Positions 6,997 through 15,447 of a stretch of DNA of 54,168 nucleotides are shown one piece after another. Every line of letters starts with the position of its first letter. Position 1 is the stretch's first letter. This DNA comes from Kiritimatiellia bacterium (GTDB lineage: Bacteria > Verrucomicrobiota > Kiritimatiellia > RFP12 > UBA1067): NCBI GenBank assembly GCA_017406465.1, contig JAFQYM010000026.1, positions 1 through 54,168 of the forward strand, given 5' to 3'. A program made the translations under genes and the position numbers. The notes beneath the pieces are model-generated. The model saw only the letters and a list, made by a program, of their open reading frames with translations. It did no database searches and was not told the DNA's origin.

Positions 6997-8925
6997 TTAC
7001 AGGCTAGCAAGAAGACCACCGCAGAGAAGAAGATGCTTCTCCCGATCCGAAAGCGACGTCTTGACGCGGAAGTTTCCTTTCGGACCCTTGATCTCGAGGA
7101 TGCCGTCGCCTTCGACTGCGGCGCGGATGCCCTTGAGTTCAAGCCGGTCGCCCGCCGCGACCTTGTCGTAGTCCTTCGGATTCTCGAAGAGGAACGGCAC
7201 AATGCCGAAGTTGACGAGGTTCGCGCGGTGGATGCGCTCTATGGACTTCGCGATCACGGCCTTGACGCCGAGATACATGGGGCAGAGGGCCGCATGCTCG
7301 CGGCTCGAGCCCTGGCCATAGCTCTCGCCAGCAACGATGACGTTGGTGAGGCCCTTCTCCTTGTTCGCGAGGCACTTGTCGTGGAACTTGGGGTCGCACG
7401 GCTCGAAGACGAACTTCGCATACTCGGGGATGTTCGAGCGGAACTTGAGTCGAGCGCCCGCTGGCATGATGTGGTCGGTCGTGATCTTGTCGCCGACCTT
7501 GATCGCGGCGACGGCCAAGAGATCTGCGCCAAGCGGCACGCCCTTCGGGACCTGTGCGATGTTCGGCCCGCGCACGATCTCCGCGCCCTTCACGCCCTTG
7601 CCGGCGGTCGCGCGATAGAGGAACATCGAATCGTCTATCGGGAATTTCTTCGGGCTCGGCACCGCGGCGACCGGCTTCTTCGTCGGGAGCTCGACTTTGC
7701 CAGTGAGCGCGGACGCAGCCGCAGTCTCTGGCGAAACGAGGTAGACCTGCGCGGACTTCGTACCCGAGCGGCCCTCGAAGTTGCGATTGTTCGTCCTAAG
7801 CGAAATGGCGCCAGTCCTCGGGCTCATGTGCGCGCCGATGCAGAACCCGCATGCGTTCTCGAGCATACGGCAGCCGGCGGCGTGAAGAATCGCGAGCGAG
7901 CCGTCCTTGGCGAGCATGTTGATGACCTGCCGCGAGCCGCACGCGATTCCGACTTCAACGTCGTCCGCAACGTGCTTGCCCTTGAGATAAAGCGCAACGG
8001 TCCTGATATCGCGATAGGACGAGTTGGTGCACGAGCCGATCATTATCTGGTTGACCTTCGTGCCCTTCATCGACTTCACGGTCACGATGTTGCCTGGGCT
8101 GTGGGGAGCCGCCATCATCGGCTCGACCTTCGCAAGATCGACGACAAACGTGTCGTCATACTTCGCGCCCTTGTCGGCGACGATCTTGACGAAATCCTTC
8201 GCGCGGCCCTGCGCGGCGAGGAACTGCTTCGTCACCGCGTCGGACGGGAAGACGCTCGTCGTGACGCCGAGCTCCGCGCCCATATTGGTAATCGTCGCGC
8301 GCGAGGGGACATCCAATGTCGCGACGCCCGGACCCGTGTACTCGAAAATCCAGCCGACGTTGCCCTTAGTGCCGTATTTCTCGAGGACCTTGAGAATCAC
8401 GTCCTTGGCGGAGACGCCCTTCTTTAGCTTGCCCTTGAGGACGATTGCGCGCACCTTGGGGGTCGGAATATGGAAAGCGCCGCCGGCCATCGCGACAGCA
8501 ATATCGATGCCGCCTGCGCCGATCGCGATCTGGCCGATGCCGCCGCCGGTCGGGGTGTGGGAGTCGCTGCCGAGGAGCGTCGTTCCGGGCTTGCCGAAGC
8601 GCTCGAGGTGGAGCTGGTGGCAGATGCCGTTGCCACACTTGGAGTAGACAATGCCGTACTTCTTGGCGATCGACTGGAGGAAGTCGTGGTCGTCGGCGTT
8701 TTCGAAGCCGATCTGGACGGTGTTGTGGTCGACGTAGCTTACGGAGAGGTCGGTCTTGACGCGCGGCACGTCCATCGACTCGAACTGGAGGTAGGCCATC
8801 GTTCCGGTCGCGTCCTGCGTGAGCGTCTGGTCAATGCGGATGCCGAGCTCGGGATCCTTCGCAGGATCGCCCTCGACGAGGTGTGCAGAAAGTATTTTCT
8901 CAACAACGTTTTGCGCTTTTTTCAT
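6997..8925 (-). CDS. acn: Aconitate hydratase
   Basis: 642 residues covering the whole aconitase, in the short prokaryotic form (about 640-660 residues). The three [4Fe-4S] cysteines are in GSCTNSS and CGFCIGAH, and the substrate loop GSDSHTPTGGG is intact. The C-terminal swivel domain has GESYGQGSSREHAAL. It interconverts citrate and isocitrate in the cytoplasm. No frame disruption is seen. It is transcribed from its own promoter, separated from the recombinase gene at 8995, which points the same way. This is ordinary core metabolism next to the mobile region that begins just upstream. Confidence 0.97.
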   Translation of the reverse strand: MKKAQNVVEKILSAHLVEGDPAKDPELGIRIDQTLTQDATGTMAYLQFESMDVPRVKTDLSVSYVDHNTVQIGFENADDHDFLQSIAKKYGIVYSKCGNGICHQLHLERFGKPGTTLLGSDSHTPTGGGIGQIAIGAGGIDIAVAMAGGAFHIPTPKVRAIVLKGKLKKGVSAKDVILKVLEKYGTKGNVGWIFEYTGPGVATLDVPSRATITNMGAELGVTTSVFPSDAVTKQFLAAQGRAKDFVKIVADKGAKYDDTFVVDLAKVEPMMAAPHSPGNIVTVKSMKGTKVNQIMIGSCTNSSYRDIRTVALYLKGKHVADDVEVGIACGSRQVINMLAKDGSLAILHAAGCRMLENACGFCIGAHMSPRTGAISLRTNNRNFEGRSGTKSAQVYLVSPETAAASALTGKVELPTKKPVAAVPSPKKFPIDDSMFLYRATAGKGVKGAEIVRGPNIAQVPKGVPLGADLLAVAAIKVGDKITTDHIMPAGARLKFRSNIPEYAKFVFEPCDPKFHDKCLANKEKGLTNVIVAGESYGQGSSREHAALCPMYLGVKAVIAKSIERIHRANLVNFGIVPFLFENPKDYDKVAAGDRLELKGIRAAVEGDGILEIKGPKGNFRVKTSLSDREKHLLLCGGLLASL

Positions 8926-8941
8926 GCCGCGTATTATACCA
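8926..8941 (-). promoter_or_regulatory. Extended -10 promoter 7 nt before aconitase start
   Basis: On the minus strand TGGTATAAT is followed by ACGCGGC and ATG (8925). The TG dinucleotide one base before the hexamer makes it an extended -10. The 7-nt spacing leaves no room for a ribosome-binding site. Confidence 0.75.
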
Positions 8942-8994
8942 TATTGTCACGCGGCCTTGCTAAGCGCCGACCCTAAGCCGCTAACTATGGGGAA

Positions 8995-9873
8995 CTAAAG
9001 CAAATCAATTATCCTCGTCGTGCCGATGTTGGGGCGCGAGGGGTCGGCGTAGTAGCGCGTGATTGTCCTTATGTCGTCGCCAGAAATCGAGACGGCCATC
9101 TCTGCACCATATTTCTGGTAGACATGGTCGATGCAGATTTTGCGCAGTTCATACGCCCCTTTGTGGCCAGTGAAACCGAGGGCGCGCAAATCGCAGTTGA
9201 TCTGATCGAAGGTCTCGTCCGTGACATCGAGTCCATCGAGCCCGCCGTAGTCCTCGAAGCACCGCCAGATTTCGGGGTGGATCGGCCAGCATACCCAGCG
9301 TCCGCTGGTGAGCGCCGTCTTGTGCGGAGTGTAGCAGAGAAAGTGTTTCTCGCAGTCGCCATCGCCCTTCGTCACGAAGTTCTCTTTTTTCAAGCGCAGC
9401 ACATCGCCGTTGCGCATTGCAAACTCCAGCATCATCGTCGCGGCGAACCAGCAGTCCCCCTTTTGCCGCCCGTACCAAGTCTTCACGCGCTGCAACATCT
9501 CGGCGGCTGGGCGGTTGTATCGCTGTGACTTTGCGCGAAAGACTGGCAAGTCGAGTTTGGGTATTTTCCACCCCGCGTCTTTGTAGTATGGCAGGCACCA
9601 CCGCGCGAAGACCGACTGGAACTTTGCGACATAGCTATGCGCCGAGACTCGCGACAGCCCTCTTGCCATGAAGGTGGCGAGCGCCGCATCGATCGCCTTG
9701 CGGGTCAATCGGCTGATTGAAGCATCGAGCGGAATCCCCGCCGCCTCACACACGCACTTTGTTCCACGTATTGCATTTGCGCTTGTCTCCTCGCCCGGCC
9801 TCCCTGTCTTCATCCGCTCCGCCGCGGAGATAATTCTATAATGCCTTAAAACCTGCTCAATTGTCGGAACCAT
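8995..9873 (-). CDS. Divergent tyrosine recombinase (phage integrase family)
   Basis: 292 residues. An N-terminal SAM-like DNA-binding region is followed by a catalytic half. The first catalytic Arg is in AMRNGDVLRL, the box II Arg is in AYELRKICIDH, and the probable nucleophilic Tyr is in ITRYYADPS close to the C-terminus. The box II histidine position is Tyr (YELR instead of HxLR), and the usual GH before the tyrosine reads SGDD, so it is a divergent member. It sits between aconitase and an orphan antitoxin at the left edge of the mobile region. A second, unrelated-looking recombinase sits at 13476. No target site can be proven from one sequence. Confidence 0.75.
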   Translation of the reverse strand: MVPTIEQVLRHYRIISAAERMKTGRPGEETSANAIRGTKCVCEAAGIPLDASISRLTRKAIDAALATFMARGLSRVSAHSYVAKFQSVFARWCLPYYKDAGWKIPKLDLPVFRAKSQRYNRPAAEMLQRVKTWYGRQKGDCWFAATMMLEFAMRNGDVLRLKKENFVTKGDGDCEKHFLCYTPHKTALTSGRWVCWPIHPEIWRCFEDYGGLDGLDVTDETFDQINCDLRALGFTGHKGAYELRKICIDHVYQKYGAEMAVSISGDDIRTITRYYADPSRPNIGTTRIIDLL

Positions 9874-9888
9874 TGCGTCGCTATTCTA
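9874..9888 (-). promoter_or_regulatory. -10 box 9 nt before the left recombinase
   Basis: TAGAAT (9888-9883, minus strand) is separated by 9 nt from ATG 9873. There is no purine-rich ribosome-binding site in between. Confidence 0.5.
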
Positions 9889-9903
9889 CTGAATCAAGTT
9901 CGG
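9889..9903. repeat. 15-bp direct repeat, left copy
   Basis: CTGAATCAAGTTCGG. An identical copy lies at 13458-13472. This copy covers the stop codon of the Phd-type antitoxin gene and the other covers the stop codon of the membrane protein gene. Each lies next to a tyrosine recombinase gene, so it may be a recombination site. Confidence 0.8.
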
Positions 9904-10181
9904 TTACCAAGATCGGCTGCAACTGCACGGCGAACATCATCGGTTGAATGAATGCGCCCTGCCGCAATGTCCTGCTCACCTTTATAGATATCCATCATCA
10001 AGTCGAGTTTGTCGACAAGTTGCTGGTAATCAGAAACATCAAGAAAGACATTGGCGGCCCGCCCGTTTTGAGTAATCACAATCGGACGATGCGTTTTCCG
10101 AGTCTGCGACATAAGGCGCGTCACATCTGCTCGAAAAGACGAAAGCGGCACAATATCTTCTGCATAATTGACTTGTGGCAT
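9894..10181 (-). CDS. Orphan antitoxin, Phd/YefM family
   Basis: 95 residues with the YefM/Phd pattern: PLSSFRADVTRLM, then RPIVITQNGRAANVFLDV (the DNA-binding/dimer core) and a C-terminal toxin-binding tail containing AAGRIHSTDDVR. Such proteins repress their own operon and neutralise a RelE/ParE/Doc toxin. No toxin gene follows; the next feature is the 15-bp repeat and then a recombinase. The partner may have been lost by recombination at that repeat. A ribosome-binding site (GAGGAGAG) and a TGGTAATAT -10 precede the start. Confidence 0.85.
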   Translation of the reverse strand: MPQVNYAEDIVPLSSFRADVTRLMSQTRKTHRPIVITQNGRAANVFLDVSDYQQLVDKLDLMMDIYKGEQDIAAGRIHSTDDVRRAVAADLGNRT

Positions 10182-10234
10182 AGTCTCTCCTCAAATTGTT
10201 TGACAAATATATTACCATATTCTGTAATACAAAC

Positions 10235-10271
10235 AGCTTCTACAGAAGGGTCAGACCCTTCTGTAGAAGCT
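10235..10271. repeat. REP-like palindrome, copy 1 (18-bp perfect stem)
   Basis: AGCTTCTACAGAAGGGTC, one base, then its exact reverse complement. The right arm encodes the last residues and stop codon of the transposase at 10240. Other copies are at 11403 and 21738. Confidence 0.95.
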
Positions 10272-11364
10272 TGTAGCGTTGTAAAGGCGATTTTGGGCGC
10301 GCAGGAATAGTCAAGGCGATATAACCTTGGGCAATGAGCGGAGCAAGATAGGTCTTTGACAGCCATGGCTTGCTTGATATCTCAAGTGCATCAGCTATCT
10401 CTACGCAGCTCTTTTCTCCCTCCGATAGAAGCGCAAGAATGTTCATCGCCGTTTCGCTGTTGCCGTCCTCGAGGATTAATTCGCGCCTTGAGGGAATTGG
10501 ATATTTGTCAGCGTGTTTCAGATATTGCCTGTCGGTCTCTGCGTCTTTTGCCCCCTTCTTTCCCTTACCGACGCCAAACATGCCAAACAACCAATCAACA
10601 ACACCGCCTGATTCAACCGCATCGTCGATTTCGCCAATGCGAGCCTTTATCGCTCGCGTGTGCCATTCGACAACATCGTCCCAGTTTTCGGCAACCCCCT
10701 CGTATATGAACCGATACATATTTCGCGCGTGTTCGTCGCCCGCAATGGCCGCCGCCCAACTGCACCATTTGTATTCTGTCGGCCAACGACACAGCCCTGG
10801 CTCCACTGGATTGCAGTCGATATACGCCGCCTGGGCACTCATATCCTTGACTGTGGCATTCGACATCTTGTCGTAGAATCGACCTTCCCAGATGGTGCCC
10901 GCATGGTCGCGCCGAGCATTGAAGGACATGGTCATGTCCTGCTTGAGCGTCTTCATGAACTCGCTTGGATGGAACATGCGCCTTTTGTATTCCATGAGCA
11001 GTTGGCTGAACGCAGACCCGAAACCGGATCCTCCATGCACATCCTTCATCTGAGTCTCCTCGCCCTTGAGAGACTTCCACTCCTGAAGTGCATCCTTAAG
11101 CCGCGTGCCGCGATAGAGTTTGTTCACTCGCTCAAGAACCTCGTCCTCAGTCAGCTCTCGCTCTTCCTCAAGATATATCAACACATGGATGTGGTTCGAC
11201 ATGCAACAATACGCCAGCACCCTCACCCCACAGAAAAACTCGATACGCATTAGTAGATCAACAAAGCGATCCTTTTCGTCGTCATCAAAGAAGAATGCCC
11301 GATGAGCCACCCTTGAAACAAGATGATAGCACTTTCCTGATTGAATTATCCGATGTTTTCTCAT
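10240..11364 (-). CDS. REP-associated Y1 (IS200-like) transposase with C-terminal winged-helix
   Basis: 374 residues. The N-terminal Y1 nuclease domain has the HUH-type metal motif NHIHVLIYLE and a candidate catalytic tyrosine in AAYIDCNPVEPG. Unlike short transposases, it continues with ~150 residues that include a helix-turn-helix-like region (SCVEIADALEISSKPWLSK) that may bind the palindrome. The gene is flanked by the same palindrome on both sides. Its last nine residues and stop codon are written in that palindrome. This is the layout of a RAYT, a single-copy transposase that mobilises REP elements. A -10 box lies 9 nt upstream of the ATG. The frame is intact, so it could be active. Confidence 0.88.
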   Translation of the reverse strand: MRKHRIIQSGKCYHLVSRVAHRAFFFDDDEKDRFVDLLMRIEFFCGVRVLAYCCMSNHIHVLIYLEEERELTEDEVLERVNKLYRGTRLKDALQEWKSLKGEETQMKDVHGGSGFGSAFSQLLMEYKRRMFHPSEFMKTLKQDMTMSFNARRDHAGTIWEGRFYDKMSNATVKDMSAQAAYIDCNPVEPGLCRWPTEYKWCSWAAAIAGDEHARNMYRFIYEGVAENWDDVVEWHTRAIKARIGEIDDAVESGGVVDWLFGMFGVGKGKKGAKDAETDRQYLKHADKYPIPSRRELILEDGNSETAMNILALLSEGEKSCVEIADALEISSKPWLSKTYLAPLIAQGYIALTIPARPKSPLQRYKLLQKGLTLL

Positions 11365-11381
11365 GGTGCCTGTATTGTATC
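11365..11381 (-). promoter_or_regulatory. Extended -10 promoter 9 nt before the Y1 transposase
   Basis: TGATACAAT on the minus strand (hexamer 11379-11374), then 9 nt and the ATG. No ribosome-binding site fits between them. Confidence 0.6.
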
Positions 11382-11402
11382 ATCCCCATTCATGACATGT
11401 CA

Positions 11403-11439
11403 AGCTTCTACAGAAGGGTCAGACCCTTCTATAAAAGAA
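11403..11439. repeat. REP-like palindrome, copy 2 (right arm decayed)
   Basis: The left arm AGCTTCTACAGAAGGGTC is identical to copy 1. The right arm matches for 9 bases (GACCCTTCT) and then diverges (ATAAAAGAA for GTAGAAGCT). It marks the upstream end of the transposase unit. Confidence 0.9.
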
Positions 11440-11483
11440 TCTAGTCTCACTTACATTGGCAAGGGCATCTTCAGACCTAAAAA

Positions 11484-11500
11484 TGCTATAATACCTTTTC
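11484..11500 (+). promoter_or_regulatory. Extended -10 promoter 8 nt before the membrane-protein operon
   Basis: TGCTATAAT (hexamer 11487-11492) is followed by ACCTTTTC and ATG 11501. This is another start with no space for a ribosome-binding site. Confidence 0.7.
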
Positions 11501-12031
11501 ATGAAAAAGATCGAGATAACCGCCTGTGTCTTTATGGCTGTGTTTGCTGCCATCGCCTGCGCCGGCATAGCCGTAGGGCATGACTGGAAGCTCGCCCTAA
11601 TCCCCTTCACGATGATTCCGGCGCTGAAGGTAATCAGCCTACACCAAAGTCCTGGACCCAATCCGCCTGCCCTTCTGTCGACCCCCATCGTATCGGCAGC
11701 GAGCGAAGCGGGCACCTCCATACTTGCAACGTGTGTGACCTTCTCCCTCTTGACGACGCTCTCGAACGGCGTCTGCCCTGGGGCGGCTGGCGCGATGGCC
11801 GCCGCCATCGCCGCCGTCTCGGCGACTTGGCCGTTCGCGTGCACCGGCAAATACAGGCCACTCCGCGTCTTTTCAATGCTAAGCGCGTCAGCTTTCTACG
11901 TCGCCATCGCAATTGCGACTTCGGGCAACAACAACCTGACGTCCTACGGCGCGATTCTCGCCTTTCCATTCTTCGCAACCATCAGAACCATCCTTGCTAT
12001 CCGCGACTGGAGAAAGGAGGCGCATAAGTGA
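11501..12031 (+). CDS. Small polytopic membrane protein, unknown function
   Basis: 176 residues with about five hydrophobic segments, for example ITACVFMAVFAAIACAGIAV near the N-terminus and AFYVAIAIATSG and ILAFPFFATIRTILAI near the C-terminus. It is almost free of charged loops. No recognised motif. Its TGA overlaps the GTG start of the next gene by four bases, so the two are co-translated and probably form a complex. Both lie between the palindrome and the 15-bp repeat, so they may be cargo of the mobile region. Confidence 0.7.
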   Translation: MKKIEITACVFMAVFAAIACAGIAVGHDWKLALIPFTMIPALKVISLHQSPGPNPPALLSTPIVSAASEAGTSILATCVTFSLLTTLSNGVCPGAAGAMAAAIAAVSATWPFACTGKYRPLRVFSMLSASAFYVAIAIATSGNNNLTSYGAILAFPFFATIRTILAIRDWRKEAHK

Positions 12032-13461
12032 AAGCAATTTCAAAGATGACGGACTCCGAGTACAAGGCGACAGTCCGCGACCTACGACAGAGGGCGGCGG
12101 GCGGCAAGAACACGCTCGGGTTCTACATCCAGCTGATGTTCCTCGCTGGTGCCGCAGTCACAATCGTGGCAAATGGCGCTTGGAGAATCCTATGGGGACT
12201 CCTCGCCTTCCTCGGCGTCATTGTCATATCGACCGCAAGAACCTTCTTCTGGAAATGGACTGAAGACAGGCTTCAGAAAGACGCGGAGGCGGGTCACATA
12301 GAAAGAGCCGTCCGCTGGGACTACCTCTGCCTCCTTATCGACTGGACGATTTCCTTCGCAGGATTCGCGGCCGTTGCCTTTACCGTCTTCGGCGCGGCAA
12401 GCGGATACACCGTACCCCGGCCGTTGCTCTGGGTATGCGTCGGCGGGATGTACACACTGCCCTTCACCTTTAGGCGCGAAAAGCCGGGATACAACTACGG
12501 GAACTATCTCTTCTGGGAGCAATGGACGCTAATTGCGACAATCGTCGCCTCCGCGTTCATCCCCTTTGGCGTTGGATGGGGCGTTGCGGCGCAGGCTGCG
12601 ATAGCTTTTACCTCAGTCCCGCTCGGCTGTCGCTTCAAGAAGGCCGACATTCTCGAGAAGGTGCAGATATACTACCGCAACGCCAAAGTCGCGCGTGCCA
12701 CGCACACAGCCCCGCTTCCCAATCCCACACAGCCGTTCGGCGTGGAGGCATTGAAGGCGATCCTGTCCGATGTCCGCATAGCGTGGTTTCCGTTCTCGGT
12801 GTCTTTCCTCTCCTTCCTCACGGGAATCGTGTGGATGATCGCCCTTAAGAAGCCGTGGCCGCTGCTTGTCGCGGTGCTGGCTATAGTTCCCGGCTATCTG
12901 CTGATGCTGTCGTTGGACTGCCCCATATCATCGGAACCCGAGGAACTCGCAAGGCGCGGCGTCGACAAAGACCTCGCTCGCGGTTCAGTAGAACTACGCA
13001 CCCTGATGCTTTCAGTCGGGCTCGCAATCGCATCGTCTACGATAATGTGGTTCGGAGGTCGGGACGCCTCGTTGCTTGTCCCGCTTTCGCTTCTTGCGCT
13101 CGGTGCGTGCTCCGCCTTCAACTACGTGGCTTTCGAGGGCCAGACAATTGCCGACCCACTACTCCTTGTCGCCTACATCGCCGCGTTCGCGTCCACGTGC
13201 GCCCTACGCATCGCCGGTCTCGCATGGTGGCAATGCCTCATGCTTATCCCGACAATCGGCTATGCGCTGCCTGCGTTCCGCTATCTCTTCCCTCGCAGCG
13301 GCCTTCGCGGAGAGGCGCGAAAGGCGGCGCTTGCCGTCGCCGCAGAATTTGCGGCCGACTCCCGCACGGACGAAGAGAAAGCCCGCGACGAGAAGATGGC
13401 AAAGCGCCGCGCCCGCGAAGAGCGCCGGATAGCAAGCTTCCGCCGCAGCAGGCGGGGCTGA
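12028..13461 (+). CDS. Large polytopic membrane protein, unknown function
   Basis: 477 residues, GTG start overlapping the previous stop (GTGA), with a GGAGG ribosome-binding site inside the upstream gene. About ten transmembrane stretches are visible, in two blocks separated by a cytoplasmic loop near residues 200-245. The C-terminus is a highly basic tail (residues ~445-477, rich in Arg, Lys and Glu) likely to lie in the cytoplasm. No enzyme motif is recognised. The stop codon is part of the 15-bp direct repeat. I cannot assign a function. Confidence 0.75.
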   Translation: MKAISKMTDSEYKATVRDLRQRAAGGKNTLGFYIQLMFLAGAAVTIVANGAWRILWGLLAFLGVIVISTARTFFWKWTEDRLQKDAEAGHIERAVRWDYLCLLIDWTISFAGFAAVAFTVFGAASGYTVPRPLLWVCVGGMYTLPFTFRREKPGYNYGNYLFWEQWTLIATIVASAFIPFGVGWGVAAQAAIAFTSVPLGCRFKKADILEKVQIYYRNAKVARATHTAPLPNPTQPFGVEALKAILSDVRIAWFPFSVSFLSFLTGIVWMIALKKPWPLLVAVLAIVPGYLLMLSLDCPISSEPEELARRGVDKDLARGSVELRTLMLSVGLAIASSTIMWFGGRDASLLVPLSLLALGACSAFNYVAFEGQTIADPLLLVAYIAAFASTCALRIAGLAWWQCLMLIPTIGYALPAFRYLFPRSGLRGEARKAALAVAAEFAADSRTDEEKARDEKMAKRRAREERRIASFRRSRRG

Positions 13462-13472
13462 ATCAAGTTCGG
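13458..13472. repeat. 15-bp direct repeat, right copy
   Basis: Identical to 9889-9903, same orientation, 3.6 kb apart. It lies between the stop of the membrane protein gene and the stop of the second recombinase. Confidence 0.8.
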
Positions 13473-13475
13473 CGG

Positions 13476-14753
13476 CTATATTTCTGTCAAAATTCGGCTG
13501 CGGGTTGAAGCGTATTCCTCCTCTGAAATGAGTGACTTGCGCTTTAGCTTTTCTAACTGCCTAAGTCGTTGCTCGACGGTTTGAGCGCTTCTTGGAGGCT
13601 GCAAAATACTGTTCGACGACTTACTACCAGATTTACTACCCTTCAAGTCGTCAAGGCTCGGGATTGCGGCGACGGCCTGACGGAGCATTTCTTCATTCTC
13701 GTGGTAGTAGTGTCTCGTCATCGCAGTTGAAGAGTGCCCGACAATTGACGCAACGACTGGAAGCGGAACACCGGCGTTCGCGGCACTCGAAACGAACGTG
13801 TGTCGGAGAGAATGAAACGTAGCCTCCGGGGTGCGGGTTCGCCGCCCTTCTATCTTCACGCTTGTCTCGATATGCGCTGCCTTGAATATCAGTTCCAGCC
13901 CGTGGCTTATTCTCCATTTGCTGTTCTTGTAGTAGTCGGCAAGCGTGGGGTTAACGAATGGAGATGGTAGCCGTGTAGAAGGAGATTCGGGAACGGGCGT
14001 AGAAAGTTCAGCCTTCAGTTGCGGATGAATGGGAATCGTAACCGGCTGGCCGTGTGCGTGCTTGCGGGTCTTGGTAGGAATTAGCTGGATCACCCCGCGT
14101 TCGAGGTTTACCGAGTTCCAAGCGAGACAGCAGCAGTCGCCAAGACGTAGGCCTGTGTAGATTCCGATGGTGAAAAGCCGCTTCCACTCCTCCCCAGCCT
14201 TCGTCGCCGCTTTCATGAGACGTTCGATTTCGTCGAGCGTCAGCTCGCGCCGGCTGTGACAGTCGTCGGCGTGAAGCCGCACCCCTTCCCAGGGGTCGTC
14301 GACAAGCCCCGCCCTTGCTGCAAGAACATGGAATATCTCCCTCAAGACGCAGATGCGGGCGTTGTAGGTAGAAGCGCACACTTCGGCGCGGATGCAGGCG
14401 AGGTATTCCGCTATCGCCTCATGCGTCACCTCGGCGAGGTTGCCGATTTCAAGGTGATGATGCTCCATCCAGCGGGCGAATTCCATCCAGACGAGACGCT
14501 TCGCATTGAGCGTAGACGGCGCGAGGTCGCGTCTATCTGGAGACTTCACGTACTCAAGCCAAACATCCGCCAGCGGCAACCGCCGCGACCCAAGCCCCAA
14601 CGGGCTCAAGAACCGCTCTAAGAACTTCTCGGCCTTTTCTCTATCGGTAGTCCGCGTTGAGCGGCTGTACCGCCTGCCCTTGATGCCGACCCTCATCGTC
14701 CACCGCCCGCTCTTTTCGAGCTGAAGACTACCCATCCCTTTTTCTCGTGCCAT
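13476..14753 (-). CDS. Tyrosine recombinase (phage integrase) with C-terminal SHOCT-like domain
   Basis: 425 residues. An AP2-like or beta-sheet arm-binding region (SGRWTMRVGIKGRRYS) is followed by a core-binding domain (~50-150) and then the catalytic domain. Catalytic residues are R in TGLRLGD, H and R in HSLRHT, H in GHSS and Y in HYYHENEE. All are present, so it should be active. After a Ser-rich linker, the last ~37 residues (QRLRQLEKLKRKSLISEEEY...) look like a SHOCT domain, normally an oligomerisation or membrane-protein module, which is odd on an integrase. Its 5' side abuts a VGYQ-family gene that has lost its start, so insertion there probably truncated that gene. A TAGAAT box and AAAGGACAA site precede the ATG. 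Confidence 0.93.
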   Translation of the reverse strand: MAREKGMGSLQLEKSGRWTMRVGIKGRRYSRSTRTTDREKAEKFLERFLSPLGLGSRRLPLADVWLEYVKSPDRRDLAPSTLNAKRLVWMEFARWMEHHHLEIGNLAEVTHEAIAEYLACIRAEVCASTYNARICVLREIFHVLAARAGLVDDPWEGVRLHADDCHSRRELTLDEIERLMKAATKAGEEWKRLFTIGIYTGLRLGDCCCLAWNSVNLERGVIQLIPTKTRKHAHGQPVTIPIHPQLKAELSTPVPESPSTRLPSPFVNPTLADYYKNSKWRISHGLELIFKAAHIETSVKIEGRRTRTPEATFHSLRHTFVSSAANAGVPLPVVASIVGHSSTAMTRHYYHENEEMLRQAVAAIPSLDDLKGSKSGSKSSNSILQPPRSAQTVEQRLRQLEKLKRKSLISEEEYASTRSRILTEI

Positions 14754-14978
14754 CTTATTGTCCTTTCTGATAATTTTCGTTTCAGATATTCTACCCTATT
14801 CGCCCCTTCCCGCTCTGCACTTTACTGCACCATCTCTGCCCCCTTCAAATCACAAGATGCCTATAATTCAGCCTCCCGTCCATCTGCGAACGCTGTCGGC
14901 TATCAGCAGAAGGACACGGTTACGGGATTCAACTTCGTAATCCCCTCATTCAAGGCGGTCAACGGCGGTTCGATTCAT

Positions 14979-15138
14979 ATTCAGGACATCAAGATCGCTA
15001 ATGCGACCGACTGGGGTGACAACATTCAGGTTCTCGATGAAGGCGGCGCAACCATTGCCACATATTACTATGCGTCCGCCGAACAGTCTGGTGCATCTGC
15101 CGATGGTTGGCTTGATGATACCCTTGCTCTCGCTGATG
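14979..15138. repeat. Intragenic direct repeat, unit 1
   Basis: About 160 bp repeated at 15288-15447, offset 309 bp, with only a few mismatches (for example GACATC against GATATC). The near identity suggests recent duplication or gene conversion within the gene. Confidence 0.9.
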
Positions 15139-15287
15139 TGACATTTGCTCCAGGTCAGAGCGTTCTTATTGATACGGTCGATTCTGCCGTTCTGACATTT
15201 GCTGGGCAGGTTTCTACTGAAGACACTGTTGTTGAGACTGTTCCTGGCTTCAACTTTGTCGGTAACAACACACCTGTTGCTGTTAAC

Positions 15288-15447
15288 ATTCAGGATATCA
15301 AGATCGCTAATGCGACCGACTGGGGTGACAACATTCAGGTTCTCGATGAAGGCGGCGCAACCATTGCCACATATTACTATGCGTCCGCCGAACAGTCTGG
15401 TGCAGCTGCCGATGGTTGGCTTGATGACACCCTTGCCCTTGCCGATG
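15288..15447. repeat. Intragenic direct repeat, unit 2
   Basis: Second copy of the unit at 14979-15138, in the same reading frame. Confidence 0.9.

Noticed and set aside
6919..8427. 502-residue plus-strand frame opposite aconitase
   Set aside because: Arg/Ala/Asp-rich mirror frame produced by GC-rich third positions; the minus strand encodes a complete aconitase.
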